Assembly (NCBI GenBank): GCA_046086225.1
Contig: JBJSXF010000021.1
Span: 1-15,967 of the forward strand
DNA: 15,967 nt
Direction of reading: 5' to 3'
From: JBJSXF01 sp046086225
Lineage (GTDB): Bacteria > Actinomycetota > Acidimicrobiia > IMCC26256 > PALSA-610
Shown here: positions 15,086 through 15,967 of the stretch, one piece after another
Layout of the letters: every line of letters starts with the position of its first letter
Position numbering within the stretch: position 1 is the first letter of the stretch
Notes under the pieces: generated by a model
What the model was told of the DNA's origin: nothing
The model's input: the letters and a program-made list of their open reading frames with translations, nothing else
The model's database searches: none
Program-made: the position numbers and the translations under genes

Positions 15086-15178
15086 GGAGGGATGACTGAG
15101 TGGCCGAAAGTGCTCGCCTGCTAAGCGAGTAGGGGGTGTAAAGCCTCCTCGAGGGTTCAAATCCCTCTCCCTCCGCCA
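15086..15178 (+). tRNA. trnS: tRNA-Ser (anticodon GCU)
   Basis: The acceptor arm GGAGGGA (15086-15092) pairs with TCCCTCC (15168-15174), followed by discriminator G and an encoded CCA (15176-15178). D stem ACT/AGT, anticodon stem CTCGC/GCGAG (15113-15117, 15125-15129) with loop CTGCTAA, anticodon GCT at 15120-15122. A long variable arm (about 15130-15150) marks a class II tRNA. T arm GAGGG-TTCAAAT-CCCTC is perfect (15151-15167). It reads serine codons AGC and AGU. The ATG of the RraA-like gene begins only 19 bases after the CCA. Confidence 0.97.
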
Positions 15179-15197
15179 TTCTGGAAAGTGTGGAGCC

Positions 15198-15866
15198 ATG
15201 AGCGAACTCGGGGATGCGCCCGCCGGGGATCCGACCGCCGAGTTGACGGCCCACGGTACGGCGACGCTCGGCGAGTGCGGGGCCCGGCGCATGCGCAGCC
15301 GCATCCGGCCCGTGTGGGACGGGGCGCGGGTCACGGGTCGGGCGGTGCCGGTGCGGTGCACGCCGGGCGACAACCTGGCGATCCACGTCGGGGTGGCGCG
15401 GGCCGGGCGGGCGAGCGTGCTCGTGGTCGACGTCGGCGACGAGCCCGAGCTCGGGTACTGGGGCGAGGTCCTCACCACCGCAGCCGAGGCCCGGGGCATC
15501 GCCGGGCTGGTCATCGACGGGTGCGTGCGCGACGTCGCCGCGCTGGCGGCCCACGGGTTCCCGGTGTTCTCCGCGGGGATCGCCCTCACCGGCGCGACTA
15601 AGCACCGGTCCGGATCGGTCGGCGAGGCCGTGCAGGTGGGCGAGGTGCACGTGGACCCGGGCGACTGGATCGTCGCCGACGTCGACGGGGTGGTCGTGGT
15701 GCCCCACGCCACGCTCGCCGACGTGCTCGCCGCGGCTCGTGCTCGCACCGGTGCCGAGACCGACCTCTTCGCGCACCTCGCCGCGGGCCGAACCACCCTC
15801 GAGCTCCTCGCCCTCGACCCCGCCCCCATCGCCGTCACCCCCCCCACCCCCGACGTGCGTATCTGA
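15198..15866 (+). CDS. RraA-like / 4-hydroxy-4-methyl-2-oxoglutarate aldolase family protein
   Basis: The 222-residue protein has the RraA/HMG-aldolase fold: a central GYWGEVLTTAA (86-96), IDGCVRD (106-112) with the catalytic-type Arg111-Asp112 pair, then GFPVFSAGIA (120-129) and PGDWIVADVDGVVVVP (154-169), which form the metal and substrate pocket in related aldolases. Enzymatic members split HMG or oxaloacetate with a divalent metal; E. coli RraA instead inhibits RNase E. The Arg-Asp pair favours an aldolase/decarboxylase, but the in vivo role is open. The ATG at 15198 has GGAG only two bases upstream and GGAAAG nine bases upstream. No box of its own is seen, so it may depend on read-through from the tRNA-Ser promoter. 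The last codons (DVRI and stop) lie within a 50-bp palindrome. Confidence 0.88.
   Translation: MSELGDAPAGDPTAELTAHGTATLGECGARRMRSRIRPVWDGARVTGRAVPVRCTPGDNLAIHVGVARAGRASVLVVDVGDEPELGYWGEVLTTAAEARGIAGLVIDGCVRDVAALAAHGFPVFSAGIALTGATKHRSGSVGEAVQVGEVHVDPGDWIVADVDGVVVVPHATLADVLAAARARTGAETDLFAHLAAGRTTLELLALDPAPIAVTPPTPDVRI
15818..15851 (-). other. G-quadruplex-type motif at the 3' end of the RraA-like gene
   Basis: On the minus strand four G runs of 5, 8, 5 and 4 are separated by loops of 1, 10 and 1 bases. The middle loop is longer than in standard definitions. The plus strand codes Pro/Thr-rich residues here, so coding alone could explain part of it. Confidence 0.35.
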
Positions 15867-15902
15867 CCGTCGCCTACGTAGGCGACGGTCAGATACGCAC
15901 GT
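15853..15902. repeat. Perfect 50-bp palindrome
   Basis: Two 25-base arms pair without mismatch or spacer around the centre 15877/15878 (core CCTACGTAGG). Symmetry fails only at 15852/15903. The left arm contains the last four codons and TGA stop (15864-15866) of the RraA-like gene. As RNA it would be a very stable hairpin with a tiny loop and could end transcription from both sides, though no U-run is present. Confidence 0.9.
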
Positions 15903-15932
15903 GCACACCTGCGCGCGTGCGCGGACACGCAC
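15893..15932. other. Alternating purine-pyrimidine tracts (Z-DNA-prone) and the window's 3' end
   Basis: Strict purine-pyrimidine alternation runs over 15893-15908, 15910-15923 (mostly CG) and 15925-15932. From 15933 to the window end there is only G-rich sequence with no recognisable gene or start site. Confidence 0.45.
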
Positions 15933-15967
15933 CTAGGGGTGGACGAGGTTGGGTGGGGTGGTGCCGG

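Noticed and set aside
15086..15178. tRNA-Ser as an integration site of a mobile element
   Set aside because: No copy of the tRNA 3' end is repeated downstream in the window and no integrase gene is present.
15853..15902. Palindrome as a fold-back assembly artefact
   Set aside because: Symmetry stops sharply at both ends and unique sequence follows on the right, which a fold-back of the left flank would not give; it remains possible and should be checked on reads.
15002..15932. Upstream extension of the ogt frame, including a MAEGEGFEPSRR start
   Set aside because: It is antisense to tRNA-Ser and the RraA-like gene. GEGFEPSRR and, in another frame, RERDLNPRGG are familiar false protein sequences produced by reading tRNA-Ser genes backwards.

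Overview
The window is a stretch of high-GC chromosomal DNA from an actinobacterium. Evidence for that is the CarD regulator with an almost mycobacterial N-terminus, a WS/DGAT acyltransferase, an EttA-type ABC-F protein, very strong G/C third-position bias (which opens long false antisense frames) and start codons that often lack a Shine-Dalgarno site but sit 6-10 bases after a TA-G-rich -10 box. The style (many TAGGNT boxes, LivJ-like lipoprotein, no close match to a named genus) would fit a member of the class Acidimicrobiia, but that placement is inference. Gene density is normal for a chromosome; there is no phage, transposon, CRISPR or plasmid gene.

Layout. 1-554 (-): N-terminal part of a branched-chain-amino-acid-type ABC transporter lipoprotein, cut by the window edge. 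638-1432 (+): PIG-L/LmbE-family deacetylase, divergent from it. 1466-2875 (-) and 2934-4214 (+): a divergent pair, a WS/DGAT acyltransferase (makes neutral lipid) and a membrane-anchored HSL-type esterase (could break it down). 4195-6311 (-): ettA followed by arfB, two ribosome-associated factors in one apparent operon. 6404-8860 (+): a DUF885 putative metallopeptidase followed by a dienelactone-hydrolase-family enzyme. 8875-12841 (-): copper amine oxidase, SnoaL-like protein, carD and a quinone-oxidoreductase-like MDR enzyme, all in one direction but with several candidate internal promoters. 12906-14492 (+): GH13 alpha-glucosidase-type enzyme. 14442-15002 (-): O6-alkylguanine-DNA methyltransferase. 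15086-15178 (+): tRNA-Ser(GCU), directly followed by 15198-15866 (+): an RraA-like/HMG-aldolase-family protein whose last codons lie in a perfect 50-bp palindrome.

What stands out. (1) A cluster of unusual DNA at 15818-15932: a G-quadruplex-type motif, a 50-bp perfect palindrome swallowing a stop codon, and alternating purine-pyrimidine tracts. (2) A recurrent TAGGNT box exactly 6-8 bases before four start codons, which reads as a leaderless-transcript promoter signature. (3) Coupled ettA-arfB. (4) A CarD lacking one of the two RNA-polymerase-contacting arginines known in Mycobacterium tuberculosis and not linked to ispD. (5) A neighbourhood (WS/DGAT, LipQ-like esterase, EttA) that recalls the Rv2477c-Rv2485c region of M. 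tuberculosis. I did not find a clear multi-gene novel defence or biosynthetic system; most genes are household or catabolic enzymes.
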